Source: Caryophanales bacterium UBA5732 (GTDB taxonomy: Bacteria; Bacillota_I; Bacilli_A; Izemoplasmatales; Hujiaoplasmataceae). From it: a stretch of DNA of 19,935 nt. Shown here piece after piece: positions 7,858-14,128 of the stretch. The notes beneath the pieces were generated by a model. The model was not told the origin of the DNA and did not search any database. It was given only the letters and a program-made list of their open reading frames with translations. The DNA lies in contig DIGC01000060.1 in assembly GCA_002419445.1 (NCBI GenBank), positions 1 to 19,935 of the forward strand. The letters run 5' to 3'. The translations under genes were made by a program, and so were the position numbers. The stretch's first letter is position 1. Every line of letters begins with the position of its first letter.

Positions 7858-7971
7858 ATGAAAGTAAGACCATCTGTAAAAAAAATCTGTGATAAATGTA
7901 AAATTATCAAACGTAATGGCAAGGTGCTTGTCATTTGTGATAATCCAAAACATAAACAAAGACAAGGGTAA
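7858..7971 (+). CDS. rpmJ: Large-subunit ribosomal protein L36 (37 codons)
   Basis: L36 is the smallest ribosomal protein, a zinc ribbon in the 50S subunit. Direct translation from the ATG at 7858 gives 37 residues starting MKVRPSVKKICDKCK and ending in HKQRQG. The zinc ligands are C11, C14, C27 and H32, so this is the zinc-binding form. AGGAGG at 7845-7850 is 7 nt upstream. It lies between infA and rpsM as expected. Its shortness makes it easy to overlook, but length, cysteine pattern, ribosome binding site and position all agree. Confidence 0.97.
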   Translation: MKVRPSVKKICDKCKIIKRNGKVLVICDNPKHKQRQG

Positions 7972-7983
7972 TAGGAGGTAACT

Positions 7984-8349
7984 ATGGCACGTATCGCAGG
8001 AGTAGACATTCCTAGAGAAAAAAGAGTCGTTATCGCTTTAACATATGTATACGGAATTGGTAAAACAAGATCTATAGAAATTCTTAAGGCTTGTGGTATC
8101 TCTGAAGAAACAAGAGTTAAAGATTTAACGGATGAAGATGTAGTAAAAATTCGTCAAGAAGTACAAAAATATACAGTTGAAGGTGACTTGAGACGTGATG
8201 TCGCAATGAATATCAAACGTCTTCAAGAAATCGGTAGCTACCGTGGATTAAGACATCGTAGAGGTTTACCTTCACGTGGTCAAAACACACGTAACAATGC
8301 TAGAACTTGTAAGGGTCCTAGAAAAACAGTAGCTAATAAGAAGAAATAA
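7984..8349 (+). CDS. rpsM: Small-subunit ribosomal protein S13
   Basis: S13 is in the 30S head, contacts the P-site tRNA and forms inter-subunit bridges. The 121-residue protein starts MARIAGVDIPREKRVVIALTY. It has the helix-two-turn-helix region with YGIGKTRS, then GDLRRDV and the YRGLRHRRGLPSRGQNTRNNART signature, and ends in a basic tail. A TAGGAGG ribosome binding site lies between the rpmJ stop and the ATG. It heads the classical alpha operon (rpsM-rpsK-rpoA-rplQ), although no separate promoter is visible. Confidence 0.98.
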   Translation: MARIAGVDIPREKRVVIALTYVYGIGKTRSIEILKACGISEETRVKDLTDEDVVKIRQEVQKYTVEGDLRRDVAMNIKRLQEIGSYRGLRHRRGLPSRGQNTRNNARTCKGPRKTVANKKK

Positions 8350-8369
8350 GAGAAGGGAGACTGAATAAA

Positions 8370-8756
8370 ATGGCACGTAATATTAAAACAAAACGTCGCG
8401 TGAAAAAGAATATCCCTACCGGGGTAGCGCATATTCATTCGACTTTCAACAATACAATTATTACAATCACTGATCCAAAAGGAAATGCAATTTCTTGGAG
8501 TTCTTCAGGAGCTATCGGTTACAAAGGTAGCCGTAAATCAACTCCTTTCGCAGCCGGTTTAGCATCAGAAGCAGCTGCAAAAGCCGCTATGGATAATGGC
8601 GTTTTAAGAGTTGAAGTAGAAGTTAAAGGACCAGGACCAGGTAGAGAAGCAGCAATCAGAAGTTTACAAGTTGCGGGATTAGAAATTACAGCAATCAAAG
8701 ATGTTACACCAGTTCCCCATAACGGATGTCGTCCACCAAAACGACCACGCGGGTAG
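8370..8756 (+). CDS. rpsK: Small-subunit ribosomal protein S11
   Basis: S11 forms part of the 30S platform and the mRNA exit channel. The 128-residue product contains the family signatures GVAHIHSTFNNTIITITD, GAIGYKGSRKSTPFAA and VEVKGPGPGREAAIR. It ends with the highly conserved TPVPHNGCRPPKRPRG. An AAGGGAG ribosome binding site precedes the ATG. Order and spacing (20 nt after rpsM) are those of the alpha operon. Confidence 0.98.
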   Translation: MARNIKTKRRVKKNIPTGVAHIHSTFNNTIITITDPKGNAISWSSSGAIGYKGSRKSTPFAAGLASEAAAKAAMDNGVLRVEVEVKGPGPGREAAIRSLQVAGLEITAIKDVTPVPHNGCRPPKRPRG

Positions 8757-8766
8757 GAGGTAATTT

Positions 8767-9714
8767 ATGAAGGACTTGAAATTCGAAAAACCAAAGACAG
8801 AAACTGTAGAAATCGAAGATAATTATGGTAAATTCGTTATTTCACCTCTCGAAAGAGGATACGGTATCACAATAGGTAATTCTTTGAGACGAGTTTTATT
8901 GTCTTCATTACCTGGTGCAGCAATTGTCAATGTTAACATTGAAAATGTAGTTCATGAATTCACGCCTGTTGAAGGCGTGGTTGAAGATGTTACTACAATC
9001 ATTCTTAATTTAAAAGGTGTTATATTATCAATTGACAATGAAGATTCAAATGTGGAAAAACACTTAGAATTATCAGTTGAAGGACCTGGAGACGTTTTCG
9101 CATCGGATATCGTTTGTGATGAAGAAGTAGAAATAATGAATCCTAACCACTACATTTGCCATATCAACAAGGGTGTATTAAGAATGCATATGAAGGCTAG
9201 ACGTGGCAACGGCTATGTCAGCGCTAAACAAAACGCATCTTTCACCGATGACGTAAATGATATTGCAATTGATAGTATTTATACACCAATTACAAGAGCG
9301 AATTACGCAGTCGAAAAGACCAGAGTTGATGACTCAGGAGATTACGACAAATTAATTATGGAAATTTGGACTAATCGTGCAATTAATCCTAAAGACGCTA
9401 TTGGTACAGCAGCTAAAATGCTGATGGATCACTTACAGACAATTATCGATCTTTCTCAAGCAAAAGTGGAAGAAGATTATATGGTTGAAAGAAAGACCGA
9501 AGAAACTAATAGAAATTTAGAAAAACCAATTGAAGATTTAGACCTCTCCGTACGTTCTTATAACTGCTTGAAGAGAGCTGGCATCAATACTTTAGGCGAA
9601 CTAATTGAAAAAAGTGAAGAAGACATGATGAGAGTTAGAAACCTAGGTAAAAAATCATTGAAGGAAGTTAAGCAAAAGCTTGAAGAAATGAATTTAAGCT
9701 TAGCTAAACACTAA
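8767..9714 (+). CDS. rpoA: DNA-directed RNA polymerase alpha subunit
   Basis: Alpha dimerises to nucleate RNA polymerase assembly, and its C-terminal domain contacts UP elements and activators. The 315-residue product has the N-terminal assembly domain (GYGITIGNSLRRVLLSSLPGA at about 32-52; PITRANYAVE) up to about residue 230, then a linker. The C-terminal domain from about 256 includes LSVRSYNCLKRAGI, whose arginine is the conserved DNA contact, and the NLGKKSLKEV helix-hairpin-helix. TAGGAGG lies just before the ATG, right after the rpsK stop. Confidence 0.98.
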   Translation: MKDLKFEKPKTETVEIEDNYGKFVISPLERGYGITIGNSLRRVLLSSLPGAAIVNVNIENVVHEFTPVEGVVEDVTTIILNLKGVILSIDNEDSNVEKHLELSVEGPGDVFASDIVCDEEVEIMNPNHYICHINKGVLRMHMKARRGNGYVSAKQNASFTDDVNDIAIDSIYTPITRANYAVEKTRVDDSGDYDKLIMEIWTNRAINPKDAIGTAAKMLMDHLQTIIDLSQAKVEEDYMVERKTEETNRNLEKPIEDLDLSVRSYNCLKRAGINTLGELIEKSEEDMMRVRNLGKKSLKEVKQKLEEMNLSLAKH

Positions 9715-9730
9715 TCGATAGGAGGAAATC

Positions 9731-10087
9731 ATGAGAGGATATACAAAACTTAATCGTAATAGCGCTAACCGTAAAGCACTTATTCGTGATTTGGCTACAC
9801 AACTTATTATGCATGGTAAGATTGAAACTTCTGTTATTAAAGCTAAAGAAGTTAGAAGAACAGTAGAAAAATTGATTACCTTGGCGAAAAAGGGTGACTT
9901 AAATTCAGCTAGAATTGCCGAAAAAACTGTAAGAGAACTTAAAATTGACGATCAATATGCTTTAGTTAAACTTTTAAAAGAGATAGGACCAAAATATCAA
10001 GATCGCAATGGTGGATATACACGTATTTACAAAATTGGTATGCGTCAAGGTGACGCTTGTCCAATGGCTATTATCGAATTAGTATAA
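9731..10087 (+). CDS. rplQ: Large-subunit ribosomal protein L17
   Basis: L17 lies near the tunnel exit of the 50S subunit. The 118-residue protein shows the short bacterial form, with KLNRNSANRKALIRDLATQL, ETSVIKAKEVRRTVEKLITLAKKG and GPKYQDRNGGYTRIYK, ending RQGDACPMAIIELV. TAGGAGG precedes the ATG. It is the last gene of the ribosomal block and is followed within 8 nt by a strong terminator. In many Bacilli rplQ is followed by ECF-transporter genes (ecfA-ecfT) and truA; here the operon stops instead. Confidence 0.98.
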   Translation: MRGYTKLNRNSANRKALIRDLATQLIMHGKIETSVIKAKEVRRTVEKLITLAKKGDLNSARIAEKTVRELKIDDQYALVKLLKEIGPKYQDRNGGYTRIYKIGMRQGDACPMAIIELV

Positions 10088-10094
10088 TAAAAAT

Positions 10095-10127
10095 AAAAAC
10101 CTAGAGATTTATTCTTTAGGTTTTTTT
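10095..10127 (+). terminator. Rho-independent terminator of the ribosomal protein block
   Basis: AAAAACCTAGAGA (10095-10107) pairs with TCTTTAGGTTTTT (10113-10125) in a 13-bp stem with one G-U pair and a 5-nt TTTAT loop. The stem runs into seven consecutive T residues (10121-10127). It lies 8 nt after rplQ and closes the whole ribosomal transcript. Confidence 0.93.
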
Positions 10128-10167
10128 CTATCTATAATTGTAGTTTTTAGTTTTATTCATTCCCATA

Positions 10168-10176
10168 TGATATAAT
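10168..10176 (+). promoter_or_regulatory. Extended -10 sigma-A promoter for the biotin ligase gene
   Basis: TGATATAAT is a TGn extended -10 element with a perfect TATAAT at 10171-10176. No good -35 hexamer is visible at the expected distance, which an extended -10 can tolerate. The start point would fall near 10183, about 28 nt before the ATG of the ligase. It lies downstream of the rplQ terminator, so the gene needs its own promoter. Confidence 0.65.
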
Positions 10177-10198
10177 AATTATGAAAAGTGACTTTATT

Positions 10199-10205
10199 AA
10201 GGAGG
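10199..10205 (+). promoter_or_regulatory. Ribosome binding site deciding the biotin ligase start
   Basis: AAGGAGG sits 6 nt before the ATG at 10212. An upstream in-frame GTG at 10188 would place this Shine-Dalgarno inside the coding region and has none of its own, so it is not the start. Confidence 0.85.
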
Positions 10206-10211
10206 AAAAAC

Positions 10212-10910
10212 ATGATTGGTAGTTCAATACTTTCGTTTGACACAATTGACAGCACAAATGATTATCTAAAAACCAATTTGCACAAGCTTCCAGATGGTCA
10301 AATCGTTACCGCTAAGATTCAAACTAAAGGCAGAGGAAGATTTGAAAATGTTTGGCAAAGTCTCGAAGGAAATCTCTATTTCAGTTTTCTTCTCAAACAA
10401 ACTTTTGAAAGCGACTACTTGTTCAAATTGCAAATGTTAGTCGCAGTCGTGATTGTTAAAATCTTGAAAAATTATGGGATCACTTCCAAAATAAAATTTC
10501 CTAATGATATTATAGTCGGTAAAAAGAAAATTGCCGGCATTCTCGTCGAAACAAGCGTTTATTCGAAAGTAGAATCAATAATTGTTGGCGTTGGAATCAA
10601 CGTCAATCAAATTGATTTTTTAGAGTTAACCTCTAAAGCCACATCTATAAAAAGAGAAACTGATCAAAATTATGAAGTGAGAGATATTTTAGTGGATTTT
10701 ATCGATCTATATAATAAGTCTGTTTATACTCAGAAGATTTATCATGAATACATTATCCACTCGGACACGATTTCCAAAATTGTCCATTATGAAAATCAAG
10801 AATTTACGATTAAGAATATTCTTCCTAACGGGAATTTGGTTTTAACTAATAGTAAAAAAAACATTGAAGTCAACTACATGAATCTTTCTTTGGCTGAAAC
10901 TTACGAATAA
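10212..10910 (+). CDS. birA: Biotin--[acetyl-CoA-carboxylase] ligase, no DNA-binding domain
   Basis: This enzyme activates biotin with ATP and attaches it to the conserved lysine of AccB. The 232-residue product is a stand-alone (class I) ligase. Seen are DSTN at 13-16, GRGR at 40-43 (biotinyl-adenylate loop), KFPND at 95-99 (usually KWPND), KIAGILVE at 106-113 and VGVGINVN shortly after. A short C-terminal beta domain follows. There is no N-terminal helix-turn-helix, so unlike BirA of E. coli or B. subtilis it should not act as a repressor. The loop after GRGR reads FENVW where RGRxW is usual. It stands alone between two terminators, directly upstream of the operon containing its substrate gene accB. 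A lipoate ligase is less likely given KFPND, GVGIN and the context. Confidence 0.9.
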   Translation: MIGSSILSFDTIDSTNDYLKTNLHKLPDGQIVTAKIQTKGRGRFENVWQSLEGNLYFSFLLKQTFESDYLFKLQMLVAVVIVKILKNYGITSKIKFPNDIIVGKKKIAGILVETSVYSKVESIIVGVGINVNQIDFLELTSKATSIKRETDQNYEVRDILVDFIDLYNKSVYTQKIYHEYIIHSDTISKIVHYENQEFTIKNILPNGNLVLTNSKKNIEVNYMNLSLAETYE

Positions 10911-10964
10911 TATATTTTGTTTTTTAAAAATAAATAATATATATAAAAAATACATTAATAATTC

Positions 10965-10998
10965 AAATGTGCCATTTCCCATGGCGCATTTATTTTTT
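10965..10998 (+). terminator. Rho-independent terminator after the biotin ligase gene
   Basis: AAATGTGCCAT (10965-10975) pairs with ATGGCGCATTT (10981-10991) in an 11-bp stem with one U-G pair and a TTCCC loop. One A and then six T residues (10993-10998) follow. It lies 54 nt after the ligase stop and separates that gene from the fatty acid operon. Confidence 0.9.
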
Positions 10999-11060
10999 GC
11001 ATCGGCTCATCTGTTAATTCCATTGGTTTTAAAATCAAATATTTAGTGACATTTTATAAT

Positions 11061-11080
11061 AAAAAATAATAATATTTTTT
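11061..11080 (+). repeat. All-A/T inverted repeat
   Basis: AAAAAATA at 11061-11068 is the exact reverse complement of TATTTTTT at 11073-11080, with a 4-nt spacer. As RNA it would be a weak 8-bp hairpin; as DNA it is a pair of A/T tracts that could bend the region upstream of the operator. Chance is possible in such AT-rich sequence. Confidence 0.4.
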
Positions 11081-11108
11081 ACTTATAGTAACAAACTACC
11101 CCATATGG

Positions 11109-11137
11109 TTTAATATTCAAATTGTTTGAATATCAAA
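11109..11137 (+). promoter_or_regulatory. Double dyad, candidate FabT-like (MarR family) operator
   Basis: Two 13-bp boxes, TTTAATATTCAAA (11109-11121) and TTTGAATATCAAA (11125-11137), are inverted copies of each other around a TTG centre. The inner 9+3+9 bp (11113-11133) form a perfect palindrome, and the whole 29 bp has one mismatched pair. The right box is itself a TTTGA-ATA-TCAAA palindrome, one base from the TTTGATTATCAAA core of the streptococcal FabT site as I recall it. It ends 5 bp before the -35 of the fatty acid promoter. No regulator gene is in the window, so the binding protein is an inference. Confidence 0.6.
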
Positions 11138-11142
11138 ATAAA

Positions 11143-11171
11143 TTGACAGTCTACTGAAAAAGTGGTAAAAT
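11143..11171 (+). promoter_or_regulatory. Sigma-A promoter of the fatty acid synthesis operon
   Basis: A perfect -35 TTGACA (11143-11148), a 17-bp spacer and a near-perfect -10 TAAAAT (11166-11171) predict a start near 11178, about 27 nt before acpP. It is the only strong promoter seen for block 2 and lies just downstream of the double dyad. Confidence 0.88.
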
Positions 11172-11204
11172 AAAAAAGATTTTTAAAACTAGGAGGAAAA
11201 GAAA

Positions 11205-11438
11205 ATGAGTTTTACTTTACTGCAAAAGATTATAGCAGATGCTTTAAACATCAATCAAGAAGACGTTGTGCCTGAAGCAGATCTATCATCCGATTTAGGT
11301 GCCGATTCATTGGACGCCGCGGAATTAATGATGACTATTGAAGATAGCTTTAAAATCAGCATTTCCGACAACGACGCACAAAAACTTAAAACTGTTGGAG
11401 ATATTTGGATGTTTATTGAGTCTTGTGCTAAACAATAA
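11205..11438 (+). CDS. acpP: Acyl carrier protein
   Basis: ACP carries growing acyl chains on a 4'-phosphopantetheine arm during type II fatty acid synthesis in the cytosol. The 77-residue acidic product has the DSL motif in LGADSLDAAELMM; Ser35 is the attachment site. Four-helix ACP spacing and length are normal. AGGAGG at 11191-11196 is 8 nt before the ATG. As first gene of the operon, directly behind the strong promoter, it is placed for high expression, which suits a stoichiometric carrier. A 29-nt gap to accB contains a 10-bp perfect palindrome. Confidence 0.97.
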   Translation: MSFTLLQKIIADALNINQEDVVPEADLSSDLGADSLDAAELMMTIEDSFKISISDNDAQKLKTVGDIWMFIESCAKQ

Positions 11439-11448
11439 TTAAATACGT

Positions 11449-11458
11449 TACTTAAGTA
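11449..11458 (+). repeat. 10-bp perfect palindrome between acpP and accB
   Basis: TACTTAAGTA is its own reverse complement and lies directly before the accB ribosome binding site. It has no loop and no T-run, so it is not a terminator. It may be chance. Confidence 0.35.
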
Positions 11459-11467
11459 GAGGTCGAT

Positions 11468-11890
11468 ATGGATTTAAGACTATTAAAGAAGATTATGAAG
11501 GAATTCGAATCTTCATCAATTGATAAACTGGAAATTATTGATAAAGATTTTACTGTTAAAATGGAAAAAAATACATCTAGCCAAAAAGTAGATGTTTTGA
11601 ATAATGATAATTTAGAAAAAATCAAGATTGAAAAGAATGAAAAAGAAAATCATTATACTGTAATTAAAGCTCCTTTGGTAGGAACTTTCTATGATTCTCC
11701 GTCTCCGGAAAGTTTGCCGTTTATCGCTGTCGATCAAAGGGTCAATAAAGGAGATGTTTTATTTATTCTTGAAGCGATGAAAGTAATGAATGAGATCAAA
11801 TCTCCAGTTAATGGGACCGTTAGAAAGATTAACGTCCAAACTGGCGATCTGGTTGAATATTCACAAGTCATATTGGAAATTGAAGTATAA
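11468..11890 (+). CDS. accB: Biotin carboxyl carrier protein of acetyl-CoA carboxylase
   Basis: BCCP carries CO2 as carboxybiotin from biotin carboxylase to the carboxyltransferase. The 140-residue protein has an N-terminal segment (1-34) that binds AccC, a short charged linker (about 35-62), and a C-terminal biotinyl domain. That domain includes APLVGTFYDSPSPES and EAMKVMNEI; Lys105 is the biotin acceptor. The ribosome binding site AGAGGT (11458-11463) has a short 4-nt spacing. The stop overlaps the accC ATG (TAATG). The dedicated ligase gene lies just upstream at 10212-10910. Confidence 0.97.
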   Translation: MDLRLLKKIMKEFESSSIDKLEIIDKDFTVKMEKNTSSQKVDVLNNDNLEKIKIEKNEKENHYTVIKAPLVGTFYDSPSPESLPFIAVDQRVNKGDVLFILEAMKVMNEIKSPVNGTVRKINVQTGDLVEYSQVILEIEV

Positions 11891-13251
11891 TGTTTCAAAA
11901 AATACTTATAGCTAATCGCGGAGAAATAGCTGTCAGAATCATTAGAACATGTATGTATATGGGAATAGAAACTGTCGCAATTTACAGTGAAGCCGATAAA
12001 GATAGTTTACATGTTCAACTCGCAGATGAGAGTGTTTGCGTAGGTGGGTCAAGAAGCGACGAATCCTATTTGAATATGGAAAATATAATTACCGCCGCTA
12101 TAAATAAAGGCGCTGAAGCGATTCATCCAGGCTTCGGCTTTTTGAGTGAAAACGCTGATTTCGCAAAACTTTGTGAAACTTGTGGAATTGCCTTCATCGG
12201 TCCTAACAGTGAAGTGATTAGACAAATGGGAAACAAATCTGAAGCGAGAAAACTGATGATGAGTTCAAATATTCCCGTAATACCAGGAAGTGATGGAGTT
12301 GTAGGAAATCTTGAACAAGCCAAAAAGATAGCTAATAAAATCGGTTTTCCTATCCTTATCAAAGCTAGTGCTGGTGGCGGTGGGAAAGGTATGAGAGTCG
12401 CCCAAGACTTAGCGTCTTTTGCGAAAGCATTTGAAACCGCAAAAACTGAGGCATTAAACGCTTTCGGGGATGGCTCGCTTTATTTGGAAAAATATTTAGC
12501 CAATCCTAAACATATTGAATTTCAAGTATTATGTGATAAGTATGGTAATGTTTTACACTTGGGAGAGAGAGATTGCTCAATCCAAAGAAGAAATCAAAAA
12601 GTTATTGAAGAAGCACCTAGTCTTATAAATAAAGAACTGTTGCTGAAAATGTCTGAAGCGACTATTAAAGCTTGTAAAGCCGTCAAATATGAAAATGCCG
12701 GAACTATTGAATATCTGGTTTCAGGGGACGATTTTTACTTTATTGAAATGAACACCAGAATTCAAGTTGAACATCCTATTACCGAGATGATAACAGGAAA
12801 AGATCTTGTGAAAGAACAGATAAAAATCGCTTCTGGAGAGAAACTATCTTTTGTCCAAGAAAGCTTATCATTTACCGGTCACAGCATCGAATGTCGAATA
12901 AATGCTGAAAACCCTAAAAAAGATTTTATGCCTAGTCCTGGTAAAGTCAGTTTATTTCACATGCCTTCAGGTAATGGCATCCGTTTCGATAGTGCCCTTT
13001 TTACTGATTATTCAGTCGTGCCTTATTATGACTCAATGATTGGAAAAATGATTGTTCACGGAGAAACCCGTGATGAAGCGATAAAGAAAATGCGTGCCGC
13101 GTTAGAAGAATTAGTAATCGAAGGAATTGATACTAACCAAACGTTTTTATATATGATTATGATAGACCCCGATTATACAAAAGGAAACTTTAACACCAGC
13201 TTTATAAATCAGAAAATCAATAGTTTACTGGGGTATAAAGATTATGAATAA
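11890..13251 (+). CDS. accC: Biotin carboxylase subunit of acetyl-CoA carboxylase
   Basis: AccC uses ATP and bicarbonate to carboxylate the biotin of AccB, the first half-reaction of malonyl-CoA formation. The 453-residue protein is full length. It has an N-terminal domain starting KILIANRGEIAVRIIR, a central ATP-grasp domain with K159 and the glycine-rich AGGGGKGM (161-168), K238, and metal-binding E274 and E286. The catalytic EMNTRIQVEH (286-295) is intact, and the C-terminal biotin carboxylase domain follows from about 330. It overlaps accB by one base and accD by eight, so the subunits are translationally coupled. The frame has no pyruvate-carboxylase extension, so it is the ACC subunit. 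Confidence 0.98.
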   Translation: MFQKILIANRGEIAVRIIRTCMYMGIETVAIYSEADKDSLHVQLADESVCVGGSRSDESYLNMENIITAAINKGAEAIHPGFGFLSENADFAKLCETCGIAFIGPNSEVIRQMGNKSEARKLMMSSNIPVIPGSDGVVGNLEQAKKIANKIGFPILIKASAGGGGKGMRVAQDLASFAKAFETAKTEALNAFGDGSLYLEKYLANPKHIEFQVLCDKYGNVLHLGERDCSIQRRNQKVIEEAPSLINKELLLKMSEATIKACKAVKYENAGTIEYLVSGDDFYFIEMNTRIQVEHPITEMITGKDLVKEQIKIASGEKLSFVQESLSFTGHSIECRINAENPKKDFMPSPGKVSLFHMPSGNGIRFDSALFTDYSVVPYYDSMIGKMIVHGETRDEAIKKMRAALEELVIEGIDTNQTFLYMIMIDPDYTKGNFNTSFINQKINSLLGYKDYE

Positions 13252-14128
13252 AATCGGTCAAACTATAAATCACAGAAAAAAACTTAAACAGAATATTAAG
13301 TTAATTCACGAAGAAAGTTTATTTGTTAAAAACAGTGGGACTGACGTACCCAGTGGTTTATATGAAAAATGTCCTCAATGTGATAAAACTATTAATACGA
13401 AACTAAATATTGAAAATGATTATATTTGCAAGCATTGTGGATATCATTTTCGCATGCGAGCCATTGACAGAATTAACTTTATTTTAGATCAAGATACATT
13501 TATCGAAAAAGGCATTGGCTATATCACGTTAAATCCACTCTTTCAAAATGGGTATGAAGAAAAAATCTCTGAGTACAAGAAATTGACGAATTTAGACGAA
13601 GCGTATGTCTATGGCTTTGGCCAGATATTTGGCGAACCATGCGTAATCGGAGTTATGGATAGCTATTTCTTGATGGGAAGTATGGGAAGTGTAGTTGGTG
13701 AGAAAGTAGCTAAAACCTTTGAATATGCTATCTATAAAAAATTACCTGTAATCATCTTTTGCGCATCGGGCGGAGCCAGAATGCAAGAAGGAATTTTTAG
13801 CTTGATGCAGATGGCAAAAACTAGTGCAGCTGTGGCTAAACATAGCAGTTTTGGGTATTTATATATCAGTGTGCTTACAGATCCGACAACCGGAGGCGTG
13901 ACAGCGAGTTTCGCTTCTTTAGGCGATATTACTTTAGCCGAACCGAATGCCTTGATCGGGTTTGCCGGGCCAAGGGTTATTGAACAAACAATAAATCAGA
14001 AATTGCCGGAAGGCTTTCAAAGATCGGAATTTTTATTAAAAAAAGGCTTTGTTGATCAAATCGTAAATCGTAAAGATCTTAAAAAAACCCTTGCAAAGTT
14101 ATTAAGTTTACATAGGAGGGTCAATTGA
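13244..14128 (+). CDS. accD: Acetyl-CoA carboxylase carboxyltransferase subunit beta
   Basis: AccD with AccA transfers the carboxyl group from biotin to acetyl-CoA. The 294-residue product has the N-terminal zinc ribbon typical of bacterial AccD: C43, C46 (CPQC) and C62, C65 (CKHC). A crotonase-like domain follows with ASGGARMQEG (174-183), the paired glycines in DPTTGGVTAS (213-222) and IGFAGPRVIEQT (238-249). The start lies 8 nt inside accC, and the stop TGA overlaps the accA ATG. No residue expected for zinc binding or the oxyanion site is missing. Confidence 0.97.
   Translation: MNKIGQTINHRKKLKQNIKLIHEESLFVKNSGTDVPSGLYEKCPQCDKTINTKLNIENDYICKHCGYHFRMRAIDRINFILDQDTFIEKGIGYITLNPLFQNGYEEKISEYKKLTNLDEAYVYGFGQIFGEPCVIGVMDSYFLMGSMGSVVGEKVAKTFEYAIYKKLPVIIFCASGGARMQEGIFSLMQMAKTSAAVAKHSSFGYLYISVLTDPTTGGVTASFASLGDITLAEPNALIGFAGPRVIEQTINQKLPEGFQRSEFLLKKGFVDQIVNRKDLKKTLAKLLSLHRRVN

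Larger units (their letters stand above)
10911..11204 (+). other. 294-nt intergenic control region before the fatty acid operon
   Basis: No credible coding frame is present on either strand. In order it holds an AT-rich spacer (10911-10964), the ligase terminator (10965-10998), an AT-rich stretch with an all-A/T inverted repeat (10999-11108), the double dyad (11109-11137), the promoter (11143-11171) and the acpP leader with its AGGAGG (11191-11196). The stretch 10999-11060 shows nothing I can name. Confidence 0.8.

Noticed and set aside
10188..10211. Longer biotin ligase starting at the GTG at 10188
   Set aside because: Its first codons are the AAGGAGG Shine-Dalgarno of the ATG at 10212, and no family member needs the extra MTLLRRKN residues.
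11886..11891. TATAAT at the accB/accC junction
   Set aside because: No -35 hexamer at 16-18 bp, and the sequence arises from the overlapping TAATG stop/start.
14125..14127. TTG at 14125 as accA start
   Set aside because: Only 4 nt from AGGAGGG, while the adjacent ATG at 14128 has 7-nt spacing and overlaps the accD stop in the usual coupled fashion.
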